Positions 1 to 8,755 of a DNA stretch of 64,000 nt are shown here, in pieces. The notes beneath the pieces were generated by a model. It did no database searches and was not told where the DNA came from. It saw only the letters and a list, made by a program, of their open reading frames with translations. The stretch is from Thiohalobacter thiocyanaticus. GTDB lineage: Bacteria; Pseudomonadota; Gammaproteobacteria; Thiohalobacterales; Thiohalobacteraceae. Both the position numbers and the translations under genes were made by a program. The stretch covers positions 1,364,001-1,428,000 of the forward strand of contig NZ_QZMU01000001.1 in NCBI RefSeq assembly GCF_003932505.1, given 5' to 3'. The first letter of the stretch is position 1. Each line of letters starts with the position of its first letter.

Positions 1-934
1 CGCCGCCGTGATCATAACCGGCCACCGACACGCCCATGTACAGCGCCTCGACCACGCTGCGACCGAAGGACTCGGGCTTGCTTGAAAGCGACAGCACCAG
101 GTTGGAGACGGCATAGATGTCGCGCACGTCCATGCGGTGACCGGTGAAGGTGATGTGCGCGCCCAGGCCGCGGCGCCGGATCTGCTCGTGCAGACCGTGC
201 GCGTAGCGCCGCCGGCGCGGATCCTCGCCGCCGACAATCAGGCCGTGCACCGGCAACCCGGCGGCCACCAGCCGAGCCATCAGCTCGATGAAATCGGTGT
301 GGCCCTTGAGCCGGGTCAGCCGCCCCGGCAGGGTCAGCACGTAACGCTCCAGCAGGAAGGGATACTGCTCGAACCAGGCCCGGGCCCAGGATTCAGGCGG
401 GCGATAGCCGTGGGGAAAGACGGCCGGGTCCACACCGCGCGGGATGGTGACGATGCGCGCCGGCGGTACCTGCGGGTAGTTGTCCAGGATGTAGCGCCGG
501 GCCGTGTCGGAGACGGCGATCACCCGCTCGCCGCGGGTCATCACGCTGCTGTAGCGGCTGACCGAGTAGAGCCCGTGCACGGTGGTGACGAAACGCGGCC
601 GGTCCGTCTCCGGCAGGCCCTTCCAGGCCCGCCATGCCACCCAGGCCGGCAGGCGCGAGCGGGCATGCAGGATGTCCACCCGCTGTTCGCCCAGGAAGTT
701 GCGCAGGCGGCTCACCCAGCGCAGGGTCAGCGGCGACTTGGCGCCGATGGGCCACTGCAGGTGTTGGCTGCCCTGGCCGGTCAGGCGCGAGACCAGCTGA
801 CCGCCGCCGGAGATCACCCAGGAGCTGTGGCCGCGGCGGACCAGTTCACGCGCGACCTCCAGGGTGCCGCGCTCCACCCCACCGCCCTCGAGCGCGGGCA
901 GCAGCTGGACCACCGTCAGGGGCCGTTCGCTCAT
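1..934 (-). CDS. Glycosyltransferase family 4 (group 1), 3' end outside window
   Basis: The reading frame runs from an ATG at 934 off the left edge, so about 311 residues of the N-terminal part are visible. It starts MSERPLTVVQLLPALEGGGV, the usual GT-B opening with a glycine-rich loop. Further on it has HARSRLPAWVAW, TTVHGLYSVSRYSS, IAVSDTARRY and PGRLTRLKGHTDF, the order expected of group-1 glycosyltransferases. The visible end, SLSSKPESFGRSVVEALYMG, is the E-x7-E nucleotide-sugar motif. A soluble or peripheral enzyme using a nucleotide sugar to extend LPS or another surface glycan is expected. It is 14 bases downstream of the ELM1-like gene on the same strand, so the two are probably co-transcribed. 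The sugar specificity cannot be read from the sequence. Confidence 0.88.
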   Translation of the reverse strand, partial: MSERPLTVVQLLPALEGGGVERGTLEVARELVRRGHSSWVISGGGQLVSRLTGQGSQHLQWPIGAKSPLTLRWVSRLRNFLGEQRVDILHARSRLPAWVAWRAWKGLPETDRPRFVTTVHGLYSVSRYSSVMTRGERVIAVSDTARRYILDNYPQVPPARIVTIPRGVDPAVFPHGYRPPESWARAWFEQYPFLLERYVLTLPGRLTRLKGHTDFIELMARLVAAGLPVHGLIVGGEDPRRRRYAHGLHEQIRRRGLGAHITFTGHRMDVRDIYAVSNLVLSLSSKPESFGRSVVEALYMGVSVAGYDHGG

Positions 935-948
935 CCGGCCTGCCCCGC

Positions 949-1884
949 TCAGCCGCCGACCGGCCAGCGCGCCAGGATGGCCTCGGCGCAGCGCCCGGCC
1001 TCGTCCAGCGGTTCGCGCATGGGGGTGAGTTTCTTGCCCGTCAGCCAGTCGGCATAGCGCACCACCTGTTCGTTCTGCAGCAGGCTCTGGGCACCGCGCG
1101 AGACCCGGTTGCGGCCCTTGGCGGGCACGTCCAGCAGACCCACGGCCGCGCCCGCGGTCAGGGCCTCGTAGACCATGGAGACACTGTCCTCGCTGACCCA
1201 GGCGGTATCGGCCAGGGGCAGGCGCCGCACCAGCCAGTCGGGTTCGAGTTCACGCCAGTCATGCAGGGTGAGCCGGCGCAGCAGTCCGGGTTCCAGATGC
1301 TGGCGCAGGTAGTCCAGCCAGCCGGAAGGGGTACGCCGGGAGGTGGTCAGCTCCCAGTTGTGGTTGGGGAAGTGGCTGACCACCGAGCGCACCTGGTCCA
1401 TCATGTGCTCGTTCTGCCAGTCGTGGTGGCGCGAGGGACCGCCGATCAGGAACAGGCCCAGGGCGCGATCCTTGACCGGCGCCGGGCGGATGCGGTTGAT
1501 CACGCCGCGGGTGGTGATGACGTTGCCGCAGTCCTTGACGGCGTCGTGTTCGGGAATCAGGTTCAGGTCGAACCAGCGGCAGGGCAGGCTGGGCTTCATC
1601 AGCATCACGATGCGCCCGCCGCGCGCCCGCCGGGCCGCCAGCAGCGACAGGTGGGTGGAATGGCCGGCGCCGATGAGCAGGTCGGGCGCCGGCAGGGCCG
1701 CGCCGGGCGGGTAGCGGCCGAGCGCCCAGTACAGCAGCGCCGGCAGGCGCGCCGCCCGGGCCGGCTCGAACACCTCGATATCGGCACGCTCGCGCAGGGC
1801 CGCGATCAGGCCGGCGCTCTGGTTGTCATGGCCGTGCACGCCATCGACGAAGCGCCAGATCACCCGGGGCCGGGACTGCGTCAT
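949..1884 (-). CDS. ELM1-like (DUF1022) family protein
   Basis: About 311 residues from an ATG at 1884; the frame is open to 2010 but the upstream part has no family-like sequence. Motifs typical of the mitochondrial-fission ELM1 family in bacteria are visible: an N-terminal DGVHGHDNQSAGL, LLIGAGHSTHLSLL, MKPSLPCRWFDLNLIPEHD, LFLIGGPSRHH, and a C-terminal WVSEDSVSMVYEALTAGAAVG. The fold is predicted GT-B-like and members often sit in LPS or lipid A loci. Here the gene precedes a GT4 glycosyltransferase by 14 bases, which supports a role in surface glycan assembly. The reaction catalysed by bacterial members is not established. Confidence 0.85.
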   Translation of the reverse strand: MTQSRPRVIWRFVDGVHGHDNQSAGLIAALRERADIEVFEPARAARLPALLYWALGRYPPGAALPAPDLLIGAGHSTHLSLLAARRARGGRIVMLMKPSLPCRWFDLNLIPEHDAVKDCGNVITTRGVINRIRPAPVKDRALGLFLIGGPSRHHDWQNEHMMDQVRSVVSHFPNHNWELTTSRRTPSGWLDYLRQHLEPGLLRRLTLHDWRELEPDWLVRRLPLADTAWVSEDSVSMVYEALTAGAAVGLLDVPAKGRNRVSRGAQSLLQNEQVVRYADWLTGKKLTPMREPLDEAGRCAEAILARWPVGG

Positions 1885-1904
1885 GCTGGCGGGCCTGTAT
1901 CGCT

Positions 1905-2135
1905 TCAGCCCTGCTCCCGGTCCTTGAGCACGTAGAGGGCGCCGCAGTAGGGACATTGCGCCTCGCCCGTGGCCTCGATGGGCAGATAGACGCGCGGATG
2001 CGAGTCCCACAGGCTCATGGAGTCCAGCGGGCAGTGCAGCGGCAGGTCATCGCGGGTGACCTCGTAGCGGTTGCTGGCGTTGGGGGTGTCGAATTCGTCG
2101 GTGCCAGCGGCGGCGGCGGTGTTGGGGTTGGTCAT
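1905..2135 (-). CDS. Zinc-finger (zf-CHCC type) small protein
   Basis: A 76-residue protein starting at ATG 2135, behind a good ribosome-binding site (GGAGGAAACATA). The C-terminal half carries LHCPLDSMSLWDSHPRVYLP and ends with QCPYCGALYVL. This matches the short CHCC zinc-finger proteins related to the NDUFS6 C-terminal domain: a first Cys, a His-Pro-Arg-Val-Tyr-Leu core and a CPYC pair. The N-terminal 30 residues are Ala/Asn/Thr rich and look unstructured. It lies 20 bases upstream of the ELM1-like gene on the same strand and downstream of ilvE, an arrangement seen in other gammaproteobacteria. Function unknown; one bound zinc is expected. Confidence 0.85.
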   Translation of the reverse strand: MTNPNTAAAAGTDEFDTPNASNRYEVTRDDLPLHCPLDSMSLWDSHPRVYLPIEATGEAQCPYCGALYVLKDREQG

Positions 2136-2246
2136 TATGTTTCCTCCGGAAACAGGTGCTGGATGCCAGGCATCAGGGACCAGGAATCCCGGAAAACCCG
2201 AGACAGATCCGAATGGCACTTACTCAACCCGGAGTCCAATTCATCC

Positions 2247-2313
2247 GTCATTCCCGCGCAGGCGGGAATCCAGACTTCCGCGGAGCTGGATCCCCGCCTG
2301 CGCGGGGATGACG
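2247..2313. repeat. dRS3-like palindromic repeat pair
   Basis: Two inverted copies of the GTCATTCCCGCGCAGGCGGG palindrome face each other across a short spacer. The first copy has the ATTCCC-N8-GGGAAT form known as dRS3 in Neisseria. The flank at 2320-2332, read on the minus strand (AATGGCACTTGCTTTAGC), recurs in related form at 2212 and 6512, so the mobile unit may be longer than the palindromes. It lies between ilvE and the zinc-finger gene. Confidence 0.85.
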
Positions 2314-2373
2314 CGGCTAAAGCAAGTGCCATTGCAGCCTGACCGTGTTTTCCCCGGCCCTGGACCCTGGGAC

Positions 2374-3294
2374 CTAAATGTATGTCAACCACTCCGGATG
2401 CACGTGATGGCGGCCGTGCACCACATCGAAATACAGGTTCTGCAGCTGTTCGGTGACCGGGCCGCGGATGCCGGCGCCGATGGCCCGGTTGTCGACCTCG
2501 CGGATCGGGGTGACCTCGGCGGCGGTGCCGGTGAAGAAGGCCTCGTCGGCGACATAGACCTCGTCGCGGGTGATGCGCTTCTCGCGCACCGCGAGGCCCA
2601 GCTCGGCGGCCAGCCGCAGGATGGTGTCGCGGGTGATGCCTTCCAGGGCCGAGGTCAGGTCCGGGGTGTAGAGCACGCCGTCGCGCACCAGGAAGATGTT
2701 CTCGCCGCTGCCCTCGGCGACGAAGCCCTCGGCGTCCAGCAGCATGGCCTCGTCGTAGCCGTCGGTCAGGGCCTCGTTCAGCGCCAGCATGGAGTTCATG
2801 TAGTTGCCGTTGGCCTTGGCCCGGCACATGGTGATGTTCACATGATGGCGGGTGAAGGATGAGGTCTTGATGCGGATGCCCTTCTGCATGTTCTCCTCAC
2901 CCAGATACGCGCCCCAGGCCCAGGCCGCGACCATGACGTGGGTCTGCAGGTTGTCGGCGCGCAGGCCCATGCCCTCGGAACCGTAGAAGCACATGGGCCG
3001 GATGTAGGCCGATTCGAGATCGTTGTCGCGCACCACCTGCAGCTGGGCCCGATTCAGTTCATCCTCGCTCCAGGGCATATGCATCCTGAGGATATGGGCC
3101 GAGCGGAACAGGCGTCTGGTGTGGTCATGCAGCCGGAAGATGGCCGTGCCCTTGTCCGCCTTGTAGGCGCGCACGCCCTCGAACACCCCCATGCCGTAAT
3201 GCAGGGTGTGGGTCAGGACATGGGTGGTGGCCTCGCGCCAGGGCACCAGTTCGCCGTCCATCCAGATGACGCCGTCACGATCGGCCATCGACAT
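2374..3294 (-). CDS. ilvE: Branched-chain-amino-acid aminotransferase
   Basis: 306 residues, the normal length for class IV PLP transaminases of the IlvE type. The start MSMADRDGVIWMDGELVPW is followed by LHYGMGVFEGVRAYK, the conserved substrate-loop region. ANGNYMNSMLALNEA holds the region of the PLP lysine (AKANGNY), and EGSGENIFLVRDGVLYTP is the family signature. It would transfer the amino group between glutamate and branched-chain 2-oxo acids in the cytoplasm, the last step of Val, Leu and Ile synthesis. A Shine-Dalgarno-like AGGAGAA lies about 10 bases before ATG 3294; an internal ATG at 3288 is also possible. The downstream intergenic region holds a dRS3-like pair. Confidence 0.96.
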   Translation of the reverse strand: MSMADRDGVIWMDGELVPWREATTHVLTHTLHYGMGVFEGVRAYKADKGTAIFRLHDHTRRLFRSAHILRMHMPWSEDELNRAQLQVVRDNDLESAYIRPMCFYGSEGMGLRADNLQTHVMVAAWAWGAYLGEENMQKGIRIKTSSFTRHHVNITMCRAKANGNYMNSMLALNEALTDGYDEAMLLDAEGFVAEGSGENIFLVRDGVLYTPDLTSALEGITRDTILRLAAELGLAVREKRITRDEVYVADEAFFTGTAAEVTPIREVDNRAIGAGIRGPVTEQLQNLYFDVVHGRHHVHPEWLTYI

Positions 3295-3328
3295 CTTGTA
3301 ATTCTCCTGTAGCTTCTATCCAGGCTTC

Positions 3329-3413
3329 GTCATTGCGAGGAGCGAAGCGACGAAGCAATCTCATGAATCTGCGGTCAGGATTGAGAGATTGCCGCGCTTC
3401 GCTCGCAATGACG
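3329..3413. repeat. GTCATTGCGAGG-type inverted repeat element
   Basis: About 85 bases beginning GTCATTGCGAGGAGCGAAG and ending with the near-complement CTTCGCTCGCAATGACG. The inner boxes are GCAATCTC and GAGATTGC. Related copies, all about 85 bases, occur at 9711, 12750, 17916, 23390, 50807 and 55419. It looks like a miniature repeat with long terminal inverted repeats. It separates ilvE from glnE. Confidence 0.85.
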
Positions 3414-3456
3414 GGAATCTTTCAATCGCTTGAAGCAGGACAGCTGCACAACCCGG

Positions 3457-6366
3457 CTACGAATCCCCGCCTTCGAATATCCGCTTCCAGATCCCCAGCA
3501 CCGCCGCCCGGGTCTGGATGAATTCACCCTGGTAGACCAGGGCCGGGACCTCCTGCAGGGTCAGGTTGTGCACCCGCTTGCGGTAGGCGCGGTAGGCATT
3601 GCCGAGCACCCGGACATCGTCCTCCGGCATCAGGCCGGCCCCGGCCAGCCCTTCCAGCAGCCGGATGTTGTCGCTGTATCTTACCAGATCGGGAAACTCG
3701 TGCGCCCAGCGCAGCACCCCGTACTGAACGATGAATTCGATATCGGCGATGCCGCCGGGGCCCTGCTTGAGGTCGAAGCGGCCCGACTCGCTGCGGGCCA
3801 GCTCGGTGCGCATGCGGCTGCGCATGTCGCGCACCTCCCGGCGCAGGCGCTCCGGGTCGCGCTGGCGGCACAGCACCTCGCGGCGCACGGCTTCGAAGGC
3901 GGCCAGGGTGTCGGGATCACCCGCCACGCCGCGGGCGCGCACCAGGGCCTGATGCTCCCAGGTCCAGGCCTCCTCGTGCTGGTAGGCGGCGAAGGCGGCC
4001 ATGTCGGTGACCAGCAGCCCGGAGGCGCCGCTGGGGCGCAGCCGCATGTCCACCTCGTAGAGCACGCCGGCCGGCGTCAGGGTGTTGAGCAGGTGGATGA
4101 TGCGCTGGCCCAGGCGGGCGAAGAAGACGGCGTTGTCCAGCGGCTTCGGCCCCTCGGTGCGGGCCTCCTCGCCCTCGCCGTCGTTGAGAAACACCAGGTC
4201 CAGATCCGAGCCGTAGCCCAGTTCGATGCCGCCCAGCTTGCCGTAGCCGATGATGGCGAAGCCGGCCTCGCGGCGCGCCTTGCCGGTGCCGCAGCGCGGC
4301 ACACCGTGGCGGGCGACCAGGTGGTGCCAGGTGATGGTCAGCACCTTCTGCAGCACCAGCTCGGCGATGGCGGTGAGGTAGTCGCTGACCACCATCAGGG
4401 GCGTGGCGCCGGCGACGTCGGCCGCCGCGACCCGCAGCACCGCCATCTGTTTGAAGTGACGCAGGGCATCCATCTGCGTCTCCAGATCGTCTGGGGCGAT
4501 GTCCTCGAAGCGCCGGTCAAGCATCGCCTCCAGCTGCTTCCGGCTGGGCGGGGTGTAGAGGGTGCGCGGATCCAGCAGTTCGTCGAGCAGGATGGGATGG
4601 CGGGTCAGTTCGGCGGCGATCCAGGGGCTGGCGTCGCACAGCTGGACCAGCTGCGACAGGGCCATGGGGTTTTCCACCAGCAGGGCCAGGTAGGCACTGC
4701 GCCCGCTGATGGTCTCCAGCAGCCGCACCAGCCGGGCCAGGGTCTCGTTGGGATCGCGCGCCTCGCCGATGGCGGCCAGCAGCAGCGGCATCAGCCGGTC
4801 CAGCCGCTCGCGGCCGCGCTTACCCATGGCGCGGCTCTCCAGACTGTGGTGCAGCTGGTCCAGCAGCCGGTGGGCCTCGTCGGGCTGCTCGAAGCCGATC
4901 TCATCCAGCAGGGCCAGGGCGGCCTCGTCGTCGAGCTGCCCCTGCCACAGGGCCCCCAGGGCCTCGGTCTCGCGGTCGCCCTCCTCCTCCCGGGTATGGG
5001 GCGAGCCGAACACCTGCTGGAACTGCTCCTCGACGAAGCGGCGATGCCGGTCGAGCTGCTTGAGCAACGCCGCCCAGTCGGGGAACCCCATGGCCAGGGC
5101 CAGCCGGGCCCGGCCCGCTTCGTCGGTGGGCAGCTCGTGGGTCTGTTCGTCGGCGAAGGCCTGCACCCGGTTCTCCACCCGGCGCAGGAAGCGATAGGCC
5201 TCGATCAGCCGCTCGACGGCGTATCGCGGCAGCAGGTCCAGGTACGCCAGGTTGCCCAGCACGGCCTGAACCTGACGCAGCCGCAGCCGCGGCTCCTGAC
5301 CGCCGCGGATCAGCTGGAAGGCCTGGCCGATGAACTCCACCTCGCGGATGCCGCCCGGACCCAGTTTGATGTTGTCCTCCATGCCGCGGCGCTGGACCTG
5401 ACGGATGATCATGGTCTTCATCTCGCGCAGTTGCTCGAAGGCGCCGTAGTCGAGATAGCGCCGGTAGATGAAGGGCCGCAGCAGCTCCATCAGCTCGGTA
5501 CACTGCGCCGGGTCGCCGGCCACCGGCCAGGCCTTGATCAGGGCATAGCGCTCCCATTCCCGGCCCTGGGACTGGTAGTACTCCTCCAGCATGTCAAAAT
5601 CCATTACCAGCGGACCGCTGTCGCCATAGGGCCGCAGCCGCATGTCCACGCGGTAGACGAAGCCCTCGCCGGTCTGGCGGTTCAGGACCTCGATGAGCTG
5701 CTGACCCAGACGGGTGAAGAACTCCTCGTAACTGAGCCCGTCGCGTTTGCCCAGCCGGCCGGGTTCGGGGTAGGCGAAGATCAGGTCGATGTCGGAAGAG
5801 AAGTTGAGTTCACCGGCCCCCAGCTTGCCCATGCCCAGCACCACCAGGGACTGGGGCCGGCCGGCGCTGTCCTTCGGGGTGCCGAGCTCCCGGCACAGCC
5901 AGGCGTGGAGCCGGTCCAGCGCCACCTGCAGGCAGGCGGTGGCCAGCTCGGTCAGCTCGCGCAGCACCTCGTCGAGCCCGGCCCACCCGGCCAGGTCGCG
6001 CCAGGCGATGCGCACCATCTCCCGGCGCCGGAAGCGGCGCAGGGCCTCGCCCAGATCGAAGGCGTTGAGCACCTCGGCCACCGCCGCCCCGGCCCGGGCC
6101 CGCAGCTCGCCGTGAGCCGTGTCGGCGAGCAGTTCACCGGACTCCAGCAATTCTGCCAGCAGCTCCGGCTCCCGTTCACAGCTCTGCGCCACGAACTCGC
6201 TCGCCGCCCAGACCCGGGCCAGGGGACGCAGGAAATCCGGGTGCCCGGGGATGCGCGCGCCCGCTTCCGCGGCCTGCTCGCGGTAACGCTCCCAGGCCCG
6301 CTGGACGTCCTCGCGCAGGGTTTCGGGCAGCCCGGCGGCGATATCCTCAAATGTGACGGGGTTCAC
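3457..6366 (-). CDS. glnE: Bifunctional glutamine synthetase adenylyltransferase/adenylyl-removing enzyme
   Basis: 969 residues, the usual GlnE length, with a GTG start at 6366 (MNPVTFEDIAAGLPETLRED). It attaches AMP to, or removes it from, a tyrosine of glutamine synthetase in response to PII and glutamine. Both nucleotidyltransferase modules are visible. The N-terminal one has VVLGMGKLGAGELNFSSDID followed by RVDMRLRPYGDSGPLV. The C-terminal one has IIGYGKLGGIELGYGSDLD and YEVDMRLRPSGASGLLV. Each has the G-x-G-K-x-G-G/A-x-E-L and D-x-D metal-binding pattern, and GPGGIREVEF and GPGGIADIEF repeat accordingly. There are no truncations. It stands alone between two repeat-containing intergenic regions. 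Confidence 0.97.
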   Translation of the reverse strand: MNPVTFEDIAAGLPETLREDVQRAWERYREQAAEAGARIPGHPDFLRPLARVWAASEFVAQSCEREPELLAELLESGELLADTAHGELRARAGAAVAEVLNAFDLGEALRRFRRREMVRIAWRDLAGWAGLDEVLRELTELATACLQVALDRLHAWLCRELGTPKDSAGRPQSLVVLGMGKLGAGELNFSSDIDLIFAYPEPGRLGKRDGLSYEEFFTRLGQQLIEVLNRQTGEGFVYRVDMRLRPYGDSGPLVMDFDMLEEYYQSQGREWERYALIKAWPVAGDPAQCTELMELLRPFIYRRYLDYGAFEQLREMKTMIIRQVQRRGMEDNIKLGPGGIREVEFIGQAFQLIRGGQEPRLRLRQVQAVLGNLAYLDLLPRYAVERLIEAYRFLRRVENRVQAFADEQTHELPTDEAGRARLALAMGFPDWAALLKQLDRHRRFVEEQFQQVFGSPHTREEEGDRETEALGALWQGQLDDEAALALLDEIGFEQPDEAHRLLDQLHHSLESRAMGKRGRERLDRLMPLLLAAIGEARDPNETLARLVRLLETISGRSAYLALLVENPMALSQLVQLCDASPWIAAELTRHPILLDELLDPRTLYTPPSRKQLEAMLDRRFEDIAPDDLETQMDALRHFKQMAVLRVAAADVAGATPLMVVSDYLTAIAELVLQKVLTITWHHLVARHGVPRCGTGKARREAGFAIIGYGKLGGIELGYGSDLDLVFLNDGEGEEARTEGPKPLDNAVFFARLGQRIIHLLNTLTPAGVLYEVDMRLRPSGASGLLVTDMAAFAAYQHEEAWTWEHQALVRARGVAGDPDTLAAFEAVRREVLCRQRDPERLRREVRDMRSRMRTELARSESGRFDLKQGPGGIADIEFIVQYGVLRWAHEFPDLVRYSDNIRLLEGLAGAGLMPEDDVRVLGNAYRAYRKRVHNLTLQEVPALVYQGEFIQTRAAVLGIWKRIFEGGDS

Positions 6367-6532
6367 ACGGGTTCCTTAATGTCGTGTTTTCTCGCGTGTT
6401 TGCGCTCTATTCTGAACCTGCCGGCGCAGTTAGGCCAGTCACCGCCGTCTCAAGCCGCTCCGCCCCGGGCCGACACAGTAGGGAGTCTCAATCTGTATGA
6501 GGCCAGGGCTGAATGGCACTTACTTTAGCCTC

Positions 6533-6608
6533 GTCATCCCCGCGAAGGCGGGGATCCAGGGTTTGTTTGCTCTGTCAGGCACTGGATTCCCGCCTTCGCG
6601 GGAATGAC
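6533..6608. repeat. dRS3-like palindromic repeat pair
   Basis: Inverted pair with the variant core CCCGCGAAGGCGGG on the left and CCCGCCTTCGCGGG on the right, bounded by GTCATCC and GGAATGACGG. The left flank GAATGGCACTTACTTTAGCC also borders the element near 2250. It occupies much of the glnE-pilU divergent intergenic region. Confidence 0.85.
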
Positions 6609-6660
6609 GGCCAGGAGGAAACGACTGCCATATGTATCGCACAACCCGGGGTGAATAAGA

Positions 6661-7839
6661 ATGGAATTCAAGGATTATCTCAAGATCATGGTCATGAAGG
6701 ACGCCTCCGACCTGTACCTGAGCACGGGGGCGCCGCCCTGCGCCAAGTTCCAGGGCCAGCTCAAGGTGGTGGAGAAGGCCACCATGACGCCGGAGCGTAT
6801 CCGGGAGATCGCCTATTCCCTGATGAGCGAGACCCAGCAGAAGGACTTCGAGAAGAAGCCGGAAATGAACCTGGCCGTCTCTGAGCACAATGTCGGCCGC
6901 TTCCGCGTCAACATCTTCAAGCAGCGCAACAGCATCGGCATGGTGGTGCGCAATATCAAGACCGAGATCCCGGCCTGGCAGGACCTGGGCCTGCCCAGCA
7001 TCCTCACCGACGTGATGATGAGCCGGCGCGGCCTGGTGCTGTTCGTGGGCGCGACCGGTTCGGGCAAATCCACTTCGCTGGCCTCGTTGATCGACTATCG
7101 CAACACCAACGCCACCGGCCACATCATCACCATCGAGGATCCGATCGAGTTCATTCACTCGCACAAGAAATCCATCGTCAACCAGCGCGAGGTCGGGCTG
7201 GACACCGATTCCTACGAGGACGCGCTGGCCAACACATTGCGTCAGGCGCCGGACGTGATCCTGATCGGCGAGATCCGCCATCGCGAGACCATGGAGCACG
7301 CCATCGCCTTCGCCGAGACCGGCCACCTGTGCCTGTCCACCCTGCACGCCAACAACGCCAACCAGGCGCTGGACCGCATCATCAACTTCTTCCCCGAGGA
7401 GAAACGTGACCAGTTGCTGCTGGACCTGTCACTGAATCTGCGCGCCTTCATCTCCCAGCGCCTGGTCCAGACCACCGACGGCCAGCGCACCGCGGCCATC
7501 GAGATCCTGCTCGGCACACCGCTGGTCAAGGACCTGGTGCGCCGCGGCGACGTGCACGAGATCAAGGAGGTGATGGAGAAGTCCGAGAACCTGGGCATGC
7601 AGACCTTCGACATGGCGCTCTACAACCTCTACATGGAAGGCCGCATCAGCCTGGAAGAGGCGCTGCGCAACGCCGACTCGCCCAACAACCTGCGCCTGCG
7701 CATCAATCTCACGGCAGAGGACGCCGAGCAGGCACTGGCCGAGAAGAGCGACTCCTTCAGCCTGGAGGAGGACGACACCCCGAGCAGCAACATCGCCACT
7801 GCCGGCGGCGGGCTGGGGCTGAAGCTGGCGGATGATTAA
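6661..7839 (+). CDS. pilU: Type IV pilus retraction ATPase PilU
   Basis: 392 residues. The protein opens MEFKDYLKIMVMKDASDLYL, the PilT/PilU N-terminal domain. Then come Walker A GATGSGKST (about residue 131), the Asp box, Walker B-region LIGEIRHRETMEH and the His box HLCLSTLHANNANQALD. The sequence EFIHSHKKSIVNQREVGLDT and the length favour PilU over PilT (usually about 345 residues). The acidic C-terminal tail after residue 350 is also PilU-like. It forms a cytoplasmic hexamer assisting PilT-driven pilus retraction and twitching. No pilT is adjacent in the window, although the two are often neighbours. Confidence 0.92.
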   Translation: MEFKDYLKIMVMKDASDLYLSTGAPPCAKFQGQLKVVEKATMTPERIREIAYSLMSETQQKDFEKKPEMNLAVSEHNVGRFRVNIFKQRNSIGMVVRNIKTEIPAWQDLGLPSILTDVMMSRRGLVLFVGATGSGKSTSLASLIDYRNTNATGHIITIEDPIEFIHSHKKSIVNQREVGLDTDSYEDALANTLRQAPDVILIGEIRHRETMEHAIAFAETGHLCLSTLHANNANQALDRIINFFPEEKRDQLLLDLSLNLRAFISQRLVQTTDGQRTAAIEILLGTPLVKDLVRRGDVHEIKEVMEKSENLGMQTFDMALYNLYMEGRISLEEALRNADSPNNLRLRINLTAEDAEQALAEKSDSFSLEEDDTPSSNIATAGGGLGLKLADD

Positions 7840-7840
7840 A

Positions 7841-7866
7841 AAAGCCCCGGCCTGGATGGCCGGGGC
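7841..7866. terminator. GC-rich hairpin after pilU
   Basis: GCCCCGGCC and GGCCGGGGC form a perfect 9-bp stem around TGGAT, immediately after the pilU stop. On the plus strand it is preceded by an A-run but not followed by a T-run. It would therefore be a canonical intrinsic terminator only for minus-strand transcription, and a weaker or Rho-assisted one for pilU. Confidence 0.55.
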
Positions 7867-8074
7867 AAGCCTCACAGGGGTGGAGGAGTACGTGTTCGGA
7901 GAGAAAACATAGCCTTGAGTGGAGGGAGACAATGTCAACCGAACGGCCCCTGTACACCCTCCTAGACGCTGCCCCCATTAGATTTATTCCTACCTTCCAT
8001 TTCCGCAGTTCACGACAGGCCCCGCCGCGGGCCGAACGCCACCGCAGCCCGGACGGCACCGGGCTGTAATTTAT

Positions 8075-8103
8075 GGAATAATCCCTCGCGAACGGGCGTC
8101 TTT
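8075..8103 (+). promoter_or_regulatory. Candidate ECF-type promoter of the sigma-factor operon
   Basis: GGAATAA, 15 bases, then CGTCTTT, about 90 bases upstream of the ECF sigma start. This resembles the GGAAY -35 and CGTC -10 elements recognised by many ECF sigma factors. Autoregulation is common in such operons, so the gene may control itself. Only the motif match is seen; no other copy was noticed in the window. Confidence 0.35.
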
Positions 8104-8191
8104 ACTGGCAGGTTCTGACACAACAGCCGTCCCCACAAGCAGGGACGGGGCGCAGCCGGCAGCAGCACCGCCGGGGGCTAGAGGAGAGACA

Positions 8192-8755
8192 ATGAAACTG
8201 GTCAAGCTTTTCGGCCGGAACCAGGCGTTTCGCCAACGCCTGGAGGGTAACCGGGATCGGCTCTTTCGCATCGCCTATTCCTGGTGCCACGAACCGGCGC
8301 TGGCGGACGATCTGGTACAGGAGACCATGGAAAAGGCCCTGAAGAAGTCGAATCAGCTGCGCGAACTGGAGGCGCTGGACACCTGGCTGTTCAGCATCCT
8401 CAACAACGCCTGGCGTGATCACTTCCGGCGCAGCCGCGACACGGTGGATATCGACGATATCCCCTTCGTCAGCGATTCCTCGCCGGAGGAAGAGGGCCAC
8501 ACCCATCAGGTGGTCACCGAGGTACGCGGTGCGATCGCCACCCTGCCCATGGGGCAGCGGCAGGTGCTGACCCTGGTGGATCTGGAGGGCTGCTCCTATA
8601 TCGAAGTGGCCAATATTCTCGGGGTACCGGTGGGCACGGTCATGAGCCGGCTGTGCCGGGCACGCCGGGCACTCAAGGACCGACTGCTGGAAACGGATCT
8701 GATGCGCGACGCCGAAACAGATGAGACCCCGACCCGTATCAGGAGGATCAAGTAA
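8192..8755 (+). CDS. ECF-family RNA polymerase sigma factor
   Basis: 187 residues with the two sigma-70 domains typical of ECF factors. Region 2 is about residues 20-85, with LFRIAYSWCHEPALADDLVQ and DTWLFSILNNAWRDHFRR. Region 4 is about residues 110-165, with LPMGQRQVLTLVDLEGCSY and a helix-turn-helix ending PVGTVMSRLCRARRALKDRL. GGAGAGAC precedes the ATG. The stop overlaps the start of the next gene (TAATG), so sigma factor and partner are translationally coupled, the standard arrangement for an ECF factor and its anti-sigma factor. The inducing signal is unknown; the DsrE-like domain of the partner hints at redox or sulfur sensing. Confidence 0.93.
   Translation: MKLVKLFGRNQAFRQRLEGNRDRLFRIAYSWCHEPALADDLVQETMEKALKKSNQLRELEALDTWLFSILNNAWRDHFRRSRDTVDIDDIPFVSDSSPEEEGHTHQVVTEVRGAIATLPMGQRQVLTLVDLEGCSYIEVANILGVPVGTVMSRLCRARRALKDRLLETDLMRDAETDETPTRIRRIK

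Noticed and set aside
3430..6528. A 1032-codon open frame on the plus strand opposite glnE
   Set aside because: It is an antisense shadow of the clear GlnE frame in GC-rich DNA; composition (Gln, His, Gly, Val rich) and lack of any domain argue against a gene.
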